From Dipteronia dyeriana (Eukaryota; Streptophyta; Magnoliopsida; Sapindales; Sapindaceae), in the NCBI GenBank assembly GCA_032871835.1, contig CM065297.1, positions 126,501-190,500 of the forward strand: a DNA stretch of 64,000 nt, given 5' to 3'. Of the stretch, positions 23,226 through 34,572 are shown piece after piece (the stretch's first letter is position 1; each line of letters starts with the position of its first letter). A model generated the notes under the pieces. The model had not been told where the DNA came from, searched no databases, and worked only from the letters and a program-made list of their open reading frames with translations. Made by a program: the position numbers and the translations under genes.

Positions 23226-26200
23226 GAAGAAGAAGCGTATAAAACCGTGCAGCCACACGACGACCCCATGGTGGTCACAATGCAGATCGGTAGTTGCTTG
23301 GTCCACCACGTCCTCATACACATATAGCAGCTTCGACATCCTTTTCAAGGACACCTGGAAAAGCTGAACTTGAAGCATTGGTGTTACAGTAGTTGCACTC
23401 CCCCTTGTACGGTTTTACTAGGGACTTGATTATACTATTGGGATCGAAAATTCTACAGGCGATCATTGGGACAATGCCTCTACAATAGAATATCATGACA
23501 TACTTCATTGTGGTCGGCACCCCATCTGCCTATAACACCATTTTAGGAAGGTCTTTCTTATCAGCACTCAAGCTGGTGCTATCCATCTACCAAAATGTCC
23601 TGAAGTTTACAGTGGGGAACGAGGTAGGCGAGGTACGTGGAGATCAGTATGCCACCTATAAGTGTTATGCAGTGTCCACCAAACCCACAACATTAGAGAA
23701 ACAGTATATGCATGTAGCTCCCTAAAGATAGATTCCGGGGTCCCAGGTGTTGCAAAAGAGTTAGCAAAATATCCGGAGAGGAAAGGCCAAACTGAAGACA
23801 AAGTAGAAAAGGACAAGGGGTTGTCCGATGGGCACCCCGTTGATGAGTTAAAAGAAATTCTGGTCAGAGAAGATGACCTATCCAAGGTAGTCAAGATTGG
23901 GGCCACCTTGAAACCAGGAGTGAAAGAAGGGCTAACCAAGCTCCTCCTGAAATATAGTGACATATTCACCTTGAGCCATGATGAAATGTCAGGGATCCCT
24001 ATTTCCTTAGCCGCTTATAGGTTGGCAGTCGACCCCACTTTCAAACCGATCAAGTAGAAGCAGTGACATTTCAACGCCAAACGCTGCCATACAGGAAAAT
24101 TTCGATAAATTGATAAAGGCTGGATTCATCAGGGAATCTCGATGCTCCGATTGGATCACGAATGCATTCATAGTCACTAACGCAAATGGGAAATGGTGCA
24201 TGTGGGTTGATTACTTAGATCTTAGCCGCACCTGCCAAAAGGATAGTTTCACCCTGCCCAAAATCGATCAACTCGTGGACTCTGCTGCAGGAAACAAGCT
24301 TCTGAGCTTTATGGATGCGTTTTTAGGGTATAACCAGATCATGATGCACCCCGCTGACCAAGATAAAACCAGCTTCATCACCGAGCAGGGTCTTTACTGC
24401 TATAATATGATGCCATTCGACCTAAAAAGTATAGGTGCTAGATATCAGCATGTGGTTAATCCATAGTTCAAGCCAGAGATAGGAAGGAAGTTAGATGTAT
24501 ACATTGATGACATGATCACCAAATCCCAGCTAGTGGAAGAGCATCAGGAACATCTTCGCTGAACCTTTTAGATTGTAAGAAACAACCAAATGCGGTTGAA
24601 CCATGCCAAATTTGCATTCGTGGTAACTGTAGGAAAATTTCTTGGGTTTATGGTTCACAAGAGAAACACAGAGGCCAACCCGGAGAAGGTTCGATCTATT
24701 CTGGACTTGGAATCTCCTACCTCACTTAAAATAAGTACAGGTGTTAACTGGTCAAGTGGCATTGCTCAATCGATTTATTTCACGATCGACTGACAAGTGT
24801 CTCCCCTTCAGTAAGGTGATCAAATAAGGAAGGAATATGAAGTGGTACTAGAACATTGAGCATGCTTTCCAATCTCTGAAGAAATATCTAGCCAGTCCAC
24901 CACTGCTCAAGCTAGTTCTCGGAGAGGAACTACATATTTAACTAGCTGTGTCTGAAATGGCGGTTAGTGGGGCTTTGTTAAAGAGTGGGGAGATGGGGTT
25001 CATCAACCTATTTACTAAGTTGGCCATGTATTAACCAAGCCTTAAAAATATTACGTCCTCCTATAGAAGCTCACCTCAGCCTTGGTAACCTCGACAAGAA
25101 AGCTTTGTCCCTACTTCCAAACTCATTCAGTCATTGTTATGACTGACCAACTGCTCCTACAATTTTTGCATAGACCAGATATGTTGGGAAGGTTAGTTCT
25201 CTGGGTTTTTAAAATCGCAAAGTTTGACATAAAATACAAGACAAGGACGAAAATCAAAGCCTAGGCGCTAGAAGATTTCCTACCTGAATTCATAGCTCTT
25301 CTCAATCCTGATACTTCAATAGAGCTGGAACCGGTTCTTTAGAAAGATTTAGAAATTGGTAATTGACTAGCCGACTGTAATCCTTGGATCCTTTACACTG
25401 ATGGAGCATCCGGACAAGCAGAGGGAGGAGCTGGAAACATCTTGACAGACCCAGGACAAGCAGAATGTTGCCACAGCTTCACGTTCGAGTTCAAGGCTAC
25501 AAACAATGAAGCGGAGTATGAAGTCCTCAGAGCAGGAATAAGAATAACCATTAAGCTCGGAGATGACTACCTATACGTCAAAAGCAACTCTTAACTCGTC
25601 ATTAACCGGGCCACCGGTTTGAACCAGACAAAAGGTGACAACATGATAGCTTACCTCTAGTTTGTCCAACAACTTAAAACCCGATTTAGAGGGTTGAAGA
25701 TTGAATAAATCCCTCTTCAAAAGAATCATCGAGCAAATACCATTGCCAAGATAGCTGTCAATGGTACCTTTCCAGGTGATCTCTCAATCCAGCAAAACAC
25801 TAAGTAATGAGGTCAACCCGGTTTATCGCCTACCTTATTGGATGGACCCAATAGCTACTATCTCGAGAAGGGAAAGATTTAAGATGATTCAAAGCATGCT
25901 CGAAAGCTAAGAAAGACCTCAATCCGATATTGACTGATTGACGGGTATTTCTACCGCAAGAGAAAGTCCCTTCCTCTACTCTGGTGCTTATATCCGGATG
26001 AGGCTGGTTGGGCACTAAAAGAAGTCCATTCAGGTGAATACGGGAACCATACCAGGGGTGAACCATTCGCCTACTAGGTGTTCTGTATAGGTTACTATTT
26101 CCCGACCATACACTAAGATGCAAGATCATTTGTACAGTCATGTAGACCCTGCCAAAAGACTTCAAACCTGAACAATCTATCTACAGAACACCTACCTTCA

Positions 26201-26867
26201 ATCAGCTCACCATACCCCTTTGCTATCTAGGGACTTGATTTGATCAGACCTCTCCCTACCACTTCAGGTCAAGCTAAGCATGCTATTGTTACAATTGACA
26301 ATTTCACTCTATAGGTGGAAGCAAGATCACTATCCTAGATCATAGAAGAGAACACAACTAAGTTTATCAAAACTAGCGTGGTGTGTAGAAGACCTACACG
26401 AGGTACTTTAGGCCTATTGGACCACCAAAAGAACCACGACCGGAGAAATGTCCTACTCCTTAGCATTTAGGGTAGAGGCGGTCCTACCTATTGAGCATAA
26501 ACTGACCTCATTCCAAGTCCATCACTTCGAACCAGAAAGTAATTACACCAAGCTCAAGGCCAAACTAGATCTCCTAGAGGAAGAGCAAGACAGAGCGGTA
26601 GAGAGATTAGCAGTCTACCAAAGCCGAATTGTGAGGCATTTTAACATAAGGGTGAAGACACGGAGTTTCAAAGAAAGGGACTTAGTACTTTGGAAGGTGA
26701 CTCAAAATACCAGGGTCAAAGTAGAAGGAGTCCTAGGACCTAACTCGGAAGGCCCTTACATGATAAAGGTAGTGATCCAGAGCGGGGCCTTTAAGCTTGA
26801 AGACATGATCAGACGACCCATCAACCATACATGGAACATTGATCATTTGAAAAGGTTTTACCCCTAG
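23226..26867 (+). pseudogene. pol of gypsy G: protease, RT, two RNase H domains, integrase
   Basis: Protease: DDPMVVTMQIGSCLVHHVL, the active site damaged by a frameshift (TYSSFDILF, expected DTGSS...ILF), then VVGTPSAYNTILGRSFL and GEVRGDQ. RT: AGFIRESRCSDWITNAF, NGKWCMWVDYLDLSRTCQKD, LLSFMDAFLGYNQIMMHPAD and intact YIDDM at 24500. First RNase H: 25082-25264 has LHRPDMLGRLVLWVFKIAKF. Second RNase H: 25381-25800 has LYTDGASGQAEGGAG and ATNNEAEYE. Integrase: HSGEYGNHTRGE, SCRPCQK, TIDNFTL and a C-terminal piece (26448-26867) ending WNIDHLKRFYP, close to the end of element C's integrase. Many stops. Tat/Retand lineage by the RT motifs and double RNase H. Confidence 0.9.
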
Positions 26868-28860
26868 GTAGGGGACTTCGGGCAGATCAGCCCTACCCAA
26901 ATATCAGCATTAGTAGTCCTTAAACATTTATGTACTTTTAGTTTAATCTTCAACAAAGTCTGTGGTTAGTTTCTTCATCTCCAATTACGTTTTCATTTTC
27001 ACCAAGAGGAATTTCGCCATGATTACCGTGAACCAAGGATAGCTAGATAGCATTCTTGATGCCTTGGTTAGGTACTACCCCCCCGCCAAGAAGGGTCTGA
27101 GTGAAAAAATATAGTTGCCAACCAGATCTCGAGACCAGGATTGCTAGATAATCATTCTTGATGTCCCCAATCGGGTGACCCCCCCTCGGGAAGGGTCTGA
27201 GCATAAGAGCATAGTTTCTAGCCTGATCACAAGACCAATAGTACCAACTGGAACCTCTGATACCTTGGTTGGGCTATCACCCCTAAGAAGAATACAAGCA
27301 TAAGTGTATAACTGCCTGCTAGATCAAGATTGCCATGGTTAGGTACCTCCCTCGTACAGAGATGAAGGGTACCCGGATTTGTTCGACCAGGTATTTCACC
27401 TAAGTATAAAAATTCCTAAAAATAGAGATACTTGGTACCTTGATTCTTCAGAAAGAGAAAATCACTTTAATAAAGGGTCCCATAAGGAATGCCTCGACGA
27501 AGTACCATGACAACCTAGTACCGGTCTTTTGTTTAATCCTGCTTATCACCTCACTTGTTTTCAAGTTGTTTTGTATTGTTAAGGTCCATTTGATCCAGGC
27601 ATACACTAGGGACTTGGAGCAGTGGCAGTGAGCGCTTCAGCAAAGTCATTATCTGAGTACTAGGGTACCACGATAAACAAAAGGTTCCTAATACCCAAAC
27701 ATTTGCTACATGTACTTTAACCAAAAGTATTGTTACCAGAGAAATCCAAGATACAAATGCAATGTCCTCAAGAGATCGGGAAACCAAGGAAATAGGAAAA
27801 GCCTATGATCTTGAGGCTGCAGGACCAAAATCTTGACCAAGTACCTAAAATGGGCACCAATCACTCAGCCTATGTTGATCTCCTACACTTAGCAGAATTT
27901 TATGTTTTCTTGTTGTTAACCGAAAATTCGCTCAATGTGAGGAATTACAGCTAACACCCTCATAACTACCAACTCAAAAGGTCACGGTCAGGGTAGGTAC
28001 CTTTGGTACTGATTTTAGGCCTGGTACAGGTTAGAAGACTGACTCATATAGAGGTAAAAATCGATGAAAATGGATACTGCTTTATTGATAGTGTGTGAAT
28101 TAAGTACAAGGTATGTATATCACTCAATCTCTCCTAGTTGGGTTGAAGGTGGCAACCTCGTGCCTGTCGATCAGTGAAAACAATTTACTGATAGTGACCA
28201 TGTTATAAGGTGACAATAGAGCTTCATTAACTGGTGGCGAATTTTGGTCCCCTCCACTTTCATTCATGTATTTATACTATAGAATTTAGGTTTAACTGGT
28301 TATTCTCCTACCTTAAATCACTAAATTAAATCCCTTCTTATAAGGTGGGATGTTACGTTTAAATGTCGTTGACTTTTGCTGATTAACGGATTCAATGATA
28401 TCTTTCAGGGAGATAAGTTTATTTCCTCTACGGATTTAATGACTTGACCTACATGCATGTAATTGTATAATGAACGTTAGAGTTGACTTTGATCCTGTAT
28501 GTTGCCCTGGCGAGGTGCATCACGAACGTCTCCGAATAAGGTGCCTGCTACATTGAATGACAAAGTACACTTCAGTACCGATATTATTACAAAGAGCTCG
28601 ATCCTACCACTCTAGGCCTCCTTTGAAGCTTGACCTATTTCTGTTGGCGCTTTTTACTGATAACGGACCTTTGTGAGCTTCATCTTTCCCTACTTAGTTA
28701 GGTTGAGATTATACCTTGGCAAAACAAGAAGACATTGCAAGAAAAGTTTGACACTCTAATAGTCTCTTGGTGACGGTAGAGATGGTAGCATGCTTCAGGG
28801 GAGGTCTTGAGATACCTCAACCTTAGAGAACTCAGGTCTTCCCGTGTGGACCTAGCTTCG
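26868..28860. other. 3' untranslated region of gypsy G
   Basis: Long noncoding region after integrase. It holds the tandem repeats at 27037-27336 and otherwise no ORF that I support. The short frames here lack any recognisable motif. Confidence 0.6.
27037..27336. repeat. Three diverged tandem copies of a unit of about 100 bp
   Basis: Copies start at about 27037, 27138 and 27237. Shared segments are 'ggat.gctagata', 'attcttgatg.c', 'cccccc..aagggtctgag' and 'ata.agcatagtt'. The third copy is most diverged. It occupies the same relative place as the minisatellite of gypsy C but has a different sequence. Confidence 0.75.
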
Positions 28861-28865
28861 GACTC

Positions 28866-30397
28866 CTATCCTAATACAGGGAGCTTGATGCTGACATGTC
28901 GGGCTATAATTGGTGAGTCTGAATACGTGTAAGATGTTTGGGAGGTATGAGTGACTCCATTTGCTCTTGCAGGGTTGCATGGTAGCTCGACCTCAGAGAC
29001 CTTGATACCTTGTTGCATAGGCCTGGATTTAAACCCTTGCATGAAGGTTGGAGGGTGGAAAATTTTCCTTTGGTCCCTTGCCAAATTTTGCTATTAATAC
29101 CTGTATTGCTGGAGTTTTGGTTAATTCAGGTATGTATATAGGACTGACTTTCAGAGATAAGGCAAAATGCATTCGACCAAGATAGAGTTATATACAAATA
29201 CGAAAAAGGAAGAAGTCTTCATTCATAGAATTCAGGGAGCCCATCCTTTCACTGGGCTACTTCGGAGTGTGCAAGGATCCCATCATCAGGTTCCCGGTTA
29301 TATCCGGAAAAAAAAGGCTAACAAGAATGGATAAGCAACTGGCCATGATCTAGTAGAGTCCCTACCCCCTTTTTCAGGAAATAAAAATAAGCACAAAGTA
29401 GTAAGGTCATGCATCAGCATCCTCATAGTATCCCCCTCCAGCAGCTCTATCTTTTGGTGGTTCCGCGTCGGCCTGCTTATCAATTAGCACTTAGGCAACC
29501 TCGACTAGGATCTCAACAGGGACCAAATTAGTCTAGGGAGCCGTGGTGACCCTTGCTCTAACCTTCTCCTCCGCTGGCTTTACCTCAGCTACTCTCTCCA
29601 CTCTAGTCGGACCATCTTGGCTTTCTACCAACTCCTTAGATGTAGGCTGGTATTCCACCACTCCTTGAGCAACAGGCAGATCTTCTTCAACCTTCTTGGA
29701 ATCAGGCAATCCCAGACTGTTGGTCCTCATCGTTTGTACCTTCACCAGTACTAACAGTTTTGGTGGTACCTGCCTCTTCACCAGTTGGGGTAGATAGTTT
29801 CCTTGCCCTCTCCAGGTTTTCTTATCGGTTCCAATCTGTGTTAATGGATAGGTCGAAGGGAGGAGGTAATGTATGTGCCATTTGGAATGCCGTATAAAAG
29901 TAACCATCGTCAAGAGAGGAGTCAACTTTTGCCTACAAACCGACCATGCACAGAGTTTAATTCTCTTCCACCTGCTTCTTGACTTTCTTAGTTTAAGAGT
30001 TTCTCTCCATAGCTCGCTGCTCCGACCTGAGAGTTTCTTGATCAAGAGCACGTTTCAGCCCCTCCAGGTCACAACAAGTATCCTTTAATTCCTTCTTGAT
30101 CGCATTCAGATTAAGGTTCAATGCATGCACCGTGCCCTAGTTAGAGCAGGCTCCCCTCTGGCCACCTCATCATCAAATTCAGCATTTTCGGTATGCCTCC
30201 TCAATACAGACATTTGATTGCTCACCGCTACGTTATACTTGAAAGTCTATAAATCACAACAACCAAGTTAACCATTACCTAAGTACTAGTTATGTGAATA
30301 TTGGAATGATAATTAAATGGGATATGATTCCTTGCTTACCTCAGCAATAAGGGCAGAACCCTTGGTGAGCAGAACCTTAGAAGGCAGCGAAGTCATT
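28866..30397 (-). pseudogene. Antisense ORF remains of gypsy G
   Basis: Opposite to pol. The minus-strand exon from 30397 reads SLPSKVLLTKGSALIAE and ends at a good donor (GAG|GTAAGC, about 30339-30345). An intron of about 95 bp ends TTTATAG near 30248, and the next exon begins TFKYNVAVSNQMSVLRRHTE with acidic/coiled sequence. The open piece 29533-30051 is Lys/Glu-rich, ending in repeated Val-Glu-Pro-rich sequence. 28866-29084 is a further open piece of uncertain relation. The N-terminal part, where a PF04195-like domain would lie, is lost at the junction with element B. Frames are shifted between pieces. Confidence 0.55.
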
Positions 30398-30658
30398 AGA
30401 GCTATTATTGATCTTAGTTATAGCAATTATCAAGGGGGAGCATTGTATTCTAGACATTGTTCTCTTTTATGATATGTTCACATGCTTCATTTTGTTCTAT
30501 GTTGACATATTCTTGATTTAATGATACTTGTAAGATACTACTCAATATCTTTATCTTGCATGATGATTCATTTTGGTCATATGTCTTTGTGACTAACTTG
30601 CTTAAATTGTTTCCACTCATTTTGGTTGTATGTGTTTAGCATCTTATTACACAAGAAC

Positions 30659-31642
30659 ATGAGGAGAACAAAAGTTACTAGAAGTGAAAATTCATCGAAA
30701 CCCATTGTAAAGTCCAAGTCTTCCTCAAAAGGATCCAAAATTTCAAAGACAAAAGATTGAGGGATCATTGGAACTAAGAAAATGTATTAAGAGAGAGGAA
30801 TTGACTTGAGTAAGTGTAAAGATTCTTACATTTATAAGTGCTTAAAAGATAGAAATTTGGAATCTTGGGTAAGCATGCTAGGAATGGTAAATGATAATCT
30901 TGTGAGAGAATTTTATCAAGAGTATAAAGAAAGTGCTACCTCTTTAGATGCTTTGATGGAAATTAGATGTGTTATTTTTAGAGTCAACCCGAAAAACATC
31001 AACAAGTTTCTTGTGTTGTCTAATGATATTGAGTCTAAATTTCTTGATATGGACATTTTTGAGAACCTTAATTTCATAGGTAGAACTCTTTGTGATAATG
31101 CTTTTTTTGAGTGGAAGAATAAAGCTTAATTACAACATGAGATAACTAAGGTAAGTGCTTTTTGGCATCTTTTTATATGCACTAATCTCATTGGATCTTT
31201 GAATTCAACGGAATTGAATAAGGACAATATCAAATTAGTGTATGTCTTAGTAACTTATCAACCAATAAACCTTGGAGAAATTCTCATGTATTACATAAAT
31301 AGTACGGTTTTTGCTACTAGAATGGATAAAAAACTAGCATTACCGGGGTTTATTACTTAATTGTGCTTAGCTCATGAGATTGAGAGTAGAGAGGATGATT
31401 TGCTACTTCAACCCTTGGAGAAAAATAGTTATAAGCGTGTGACATTTATATCATACAAAAATAAGGGTATGGCTTGTGATACTTTTGGACTATATAGTAG
31501 TACTCAAGTTGATAGTCATGTGACTAACATAAGAGTTCTTCCAGAATGGACTACACAATTGAAGGAGAAGATGGATGAACTTAGTGCTAAAGGTGAGGAC
31601 AACCAAGTGCGCACAACTTTCTTTGGTGAAGCAAGTGGCTAG
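30659..31642 (+). pseudogene. Extra 3' ORF of element B (putative plant transposon protein, PF20167-like)
   Basis: Starts MRRTKVTRSENSSKP, basic and Ser/Lys-rich for about 35 residues, then GIDLSKCKDSYIYKCLKDRN, WVSMLGMVNDNLVREFYQEY, NLNFIGRTLCDNAFFEW, FWHLFICTNLIGSLNSTELN, VYVLVTYQPINLGEILMYYI and KKLALPGFIT. The C-terminus is CDTFGLYSSTQVDSH and TTFFGEASG, then stop. It has in-frame stops (TKD-stop, KNKA-stop, FIT-stop). The pattern resembles the 'putative plant transposon protein' domain family found next to retrotransposons; that name is inference. No membrane segment or signal peptide is evident, so it does not look like an envelope. Homologues are D (43214-44203) and H (38375-38723). 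Confidence 0.75.
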
Positions 31643-32118
31643 TATTATCACTTTGAGGTACATTTTTTATCCTTTTGGTGTTATTTCATGTCAAAAAGGG
31701 GGACAAATAAAAGTGCTAGCATACCTGATTTCTTTTATGTTTTATGTTGTTTTTGTGAACACTTGAACTTATGGCATGTAATAATTAGGTTTAAGATTTG
31801 GTTAATAATTTGTTTTGCGATTTGGCATGTATTAAGGGAGAGATACATGTATTTGTGAACTTAATTGTTGATTCTTATCCAAAGTATATGTTGCCGTTTA
31901 TGTTTCATTTTTCTATTGTACTTGTATATGCTTTGCTTTAAGATGAATTTAGGTTAATTCAAGAGAAGATCAAGATGAAGTTCAAGACTTGTGGAAGATT
32001 AGTCTTAAGAAACTATCTCATTGTAATGTGAGGGTGAGATTTTGTGACCAATCTTCATTTTATATTTTTTAGTATATGTATTGGTGTTTTGACATGGAAT
32101 TTGCCAAAGGGGGAGATT
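31643..32118 (+). other. 3' region of element B with repeated polypurine tracts
   Basis: Noncoding. Polypurine tracts occur at 31691-31703 (TCAAAAAGGGGGA), 31832-31842 (TTAAGGGAGAG) and, directly before the LTR, 32106-32117 (AAAGGGGGAGAT). Multiple tracts before the 3' LTR are a described Sirevirus trait. Confidence 0.75.
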
Positions 32119-34572
32119 GTTAGGATTTATCTTGTGTTGACATTAATTCCATATAAAAACAAAGATTTTTTTGCATTGCTTTAGTTGTTTAGTTTATGAT
32201 GATTCAAGCTTCAAAGAAGAAATGACAACTATTCAAGCAAGTTCAAGTCTTCAAAGGGAAAAGTGCTTCATGATTCTACAAAGGTATATTAAGATCTCTT
32301 TTCTCTTTCAAGTCTTAGGCGTACACACACACAATTCATACATATTTTTCCCTGCACGTTGTGCACCATTTATAACACATTCACAAACTTGATGTTGAAT
32401 GCTCTTGCATTGGTATAGAATTGACAAGTTTTGGAAAATGCATCTATGTAGACTATGTCTATGAAGTTTGCATTCTTGTGTGAAATGTGTTTGTATGTTT
32501 ATATGTTTGTATAACATGGATCTTGAGCTTTATTTTAGTTTTAGATTGTTCATGATTGAGTTCAGGACATTTCGGTTACTCATACACTTGATTTCGAGTT
32601 CTATATCAAGAGTTTTGAAACTTTCCAGTCATGTTGCTTACATTGTATTCGTCTTCGTGTATCAAGTCAAATTCTTATTTTCTAGATTGAGTTTCATAGT
32701 AATCCATGTTCATGAGAGATTCCCAGTTTTTAATCCATAAACGGATTCGAATTCCGTGTTTGGAAGTTGGTGAACGATCGAAGAACGCGAAGGGAGTGCG
32801 CCAGGAAAAAAAGAGCAACCAAACCCTTCTTTCCTGAGAGGGCGTGTGGCCATCTCGGGCAAGAATGCTTTCTGCCCCGAGATGCCCACATGCTATCTCA
32901 GGCAGCAGCATGTCTTGGTAATTCTTGCTCATTTCACACTCCTTCTTTCCATCTCTTTTATATTTCCCTTCCCTTTCACACTTCATTTGAAGAAGAGATT
33001 TGAAAAATTGAGTGCAGAATTTTCTCAGCTTCCAAATACTCTATCTTCTTCCTTTGAACTCCGATTTGAGTGATTCAAAGTTGAGAGTGTTCATCTATCT
33101 TTCTTCTATCTTTTATGAGAAGGTTTGAGCTATTTTTGTTGCTGTTTTTTAGAGCATATTCTCACAAAAACGGGACTGCATCAATTTTACTAAGGTATTG
33201 ATTTTCTTCTAAACTTTTGTTTCAAAACTTGATACATTGCCTTGGGTTTTCTTCTTCAATGAATGTATGTATGTTGTGATGAGTTTTATTTGAGTTTTGA
33301 ACTCATTTAAAGCTAGATTGATCTTGGATTGAAATCTCACATGTTGAGCTAGGTTTTGCTTTTACCTATGTTTTCACATGATTGAGATTGTATTGTGCTA
33401 GCTTTGAATATCGGACTATTTGATGATCTTTGATTGATTGATTTTGTGAAAAATATTTCATAACTTGTATTAGATTCAACTTGTTCAAATCTACTCTTAA
33501 AATACTTGTTGTTGTGTTCTTAGAGCTATTCTTGTGTTTAGTTGAATCTATGAATATAATATGGTCTAGAACTTGTGCTAGAAATCTAAATGACTTTGTC
33601 ATATGATTTTAGCTTATTTTTGTATATGTGATTAAAAGTTGTAACATATACTTAATGGTCATATCTTGTGATTCAAGTTTTATATTCATGAATGCATCTA
33701 GTTGATAAAATGATATTGAATATTTGTCGTGAGATCTAGATTTGTCATTCATGCATTTTAACTAGACTATATTTGATAAATGGATTTTCATTCATATATC
33801 TAGATTCCATAGAATTTTTTTATCATCATTTTCTATGTTGCGTGCATATTTACATTTTGCATTCATGATTACTTAGATGCCTTGTGATGAGGTTGGAAGT
33901 CTCATTTCATTGAGTGATTCTTTGATTTGAGAAAGAAGTCCTGACTAGAGGTGTGAAGCATCAGATAGTTGAGCAAGGAAGTCTTGACTAGAGATGTGAA
34001 GCCTTGGATATTTGAGCAATAAGTCTTGGCAAGAGGTGTGAAGCCTTGGATGGCTAGGCAAGAGGTGTGAAGCCTTAGATAGCAAGGAAGTCTTGACTAG
34101 AGTTAGGAGAACTTGGATAGTTGAGCAAGGTGGTATCATACTCATTGAGTAGGTTAGAAGGGTAGTTTCTTAGTGAAGGGGTCACTTGAGAGATTACACT
34201 CATTTTATCTACTAGTAGATTGTGTTTGCTAGTGGTTGTGGAATTAACCTATTGATGTTTCCTCTTTGGAGGTTTACCATGTAAAAATCTTGTGTCAATT
34301 TTCTCTAACTCTATCTCTCATTTATGTATGTGTAATTGATATACTGTGAATAGAATATCTTGTAAGTGGTTTCCTCTTTACAATATTAATTGTGTATATT
34401 TGTTGTATCACATTCTAAATACTCTATATGTTGATTAATTGTCAGTGATTGAAATATAAAAATTGTGATACAAGCAATCTAGAGGGATAAACTTAAGTTT
34501 GTTTCAAGGAACCTATTCACCCCTCCCCCATTCTAGGTTTACTTAAGGAATTTAACCGTGTTTGTATTTTCA
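32119..34572 (+). repeat. 3' LTR of element B
   Basis: 2454 bp, TGTTAGGATTTATC...TTGTATTTTCA. It aligns with the LTRs of D. Landmarks are a CpG-bearing inverted repeat (32834-32890), a minisatellite of 'gtcttgactagaggtgtgaagc' units (33935-34130) and the C-rich end motif CCTATTCACCCCTCCCCC (34512). Confidence 0.9.
33935..34130 (+). repeat. LTR minisatellite (about 40 bp units)
   Basis: Five or so imperfect copies of 'gtcttgactagag.tgtgaagccttggatagttgagcaa'. The same LTR position holds equivalent repeats in D (40720-40945, 57055-57290) and H (59845-60080), with different copy number and sequence. Confidence 0.85.

Larger units (their letters stand above)
23168..30397 (+). mobile_element. Gypsy element G (Tat/Retand-like), truncated at both ends
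   Basis: It begins in the protease region right after the 3' LTR of A, which is inserted in it, so gag and the 5' LTR should lie left of A, outside the window. Pol runs on the plus strand to 26867. It is followed by a repeat-rich 3' region and antisense ORF remains on the minus strand. The right end is abrupt at about 30398, where Sirevirus-like element B begins. Neither a polypurine tract nor a 3' LTR is present, so the end was lost by deletion. Confidence 0.88.
30398..34572 (+). mobile_element. Sirevirus-like element B, 5'-truncated
   Basis: It starts abruptly with sequence homologous to the interior of element D (minus strand near 44470), then the extra 3' ORF, a 3' region with repeated polypurine tracts, and a full 3' LTR ending at 34572. 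It is inserted in copia F: the integrase of F starts immediately at 34573. No gag or pol of B is in the window. Assignment to the Sirevirus-like group rests on the polypurine tracts, long LTR and 3' ORF, because pol is not available. Confidence 0.8.

Noticed and set aside
30659..31642. Reading the extra 3' ORF as a retroviral envelope
   Set aside because: No signal peptide, membrane span or cleavage-site pattern is evident in any of the three copies. The similarity is to a plant transposon-associated domain instead.
32675..33073. Overlapping ORFs on both strands in the LTR of B
   Set aside because: They cover the inverted repeat of the LTR, are not conserved as frames in D or H, and have no motif.
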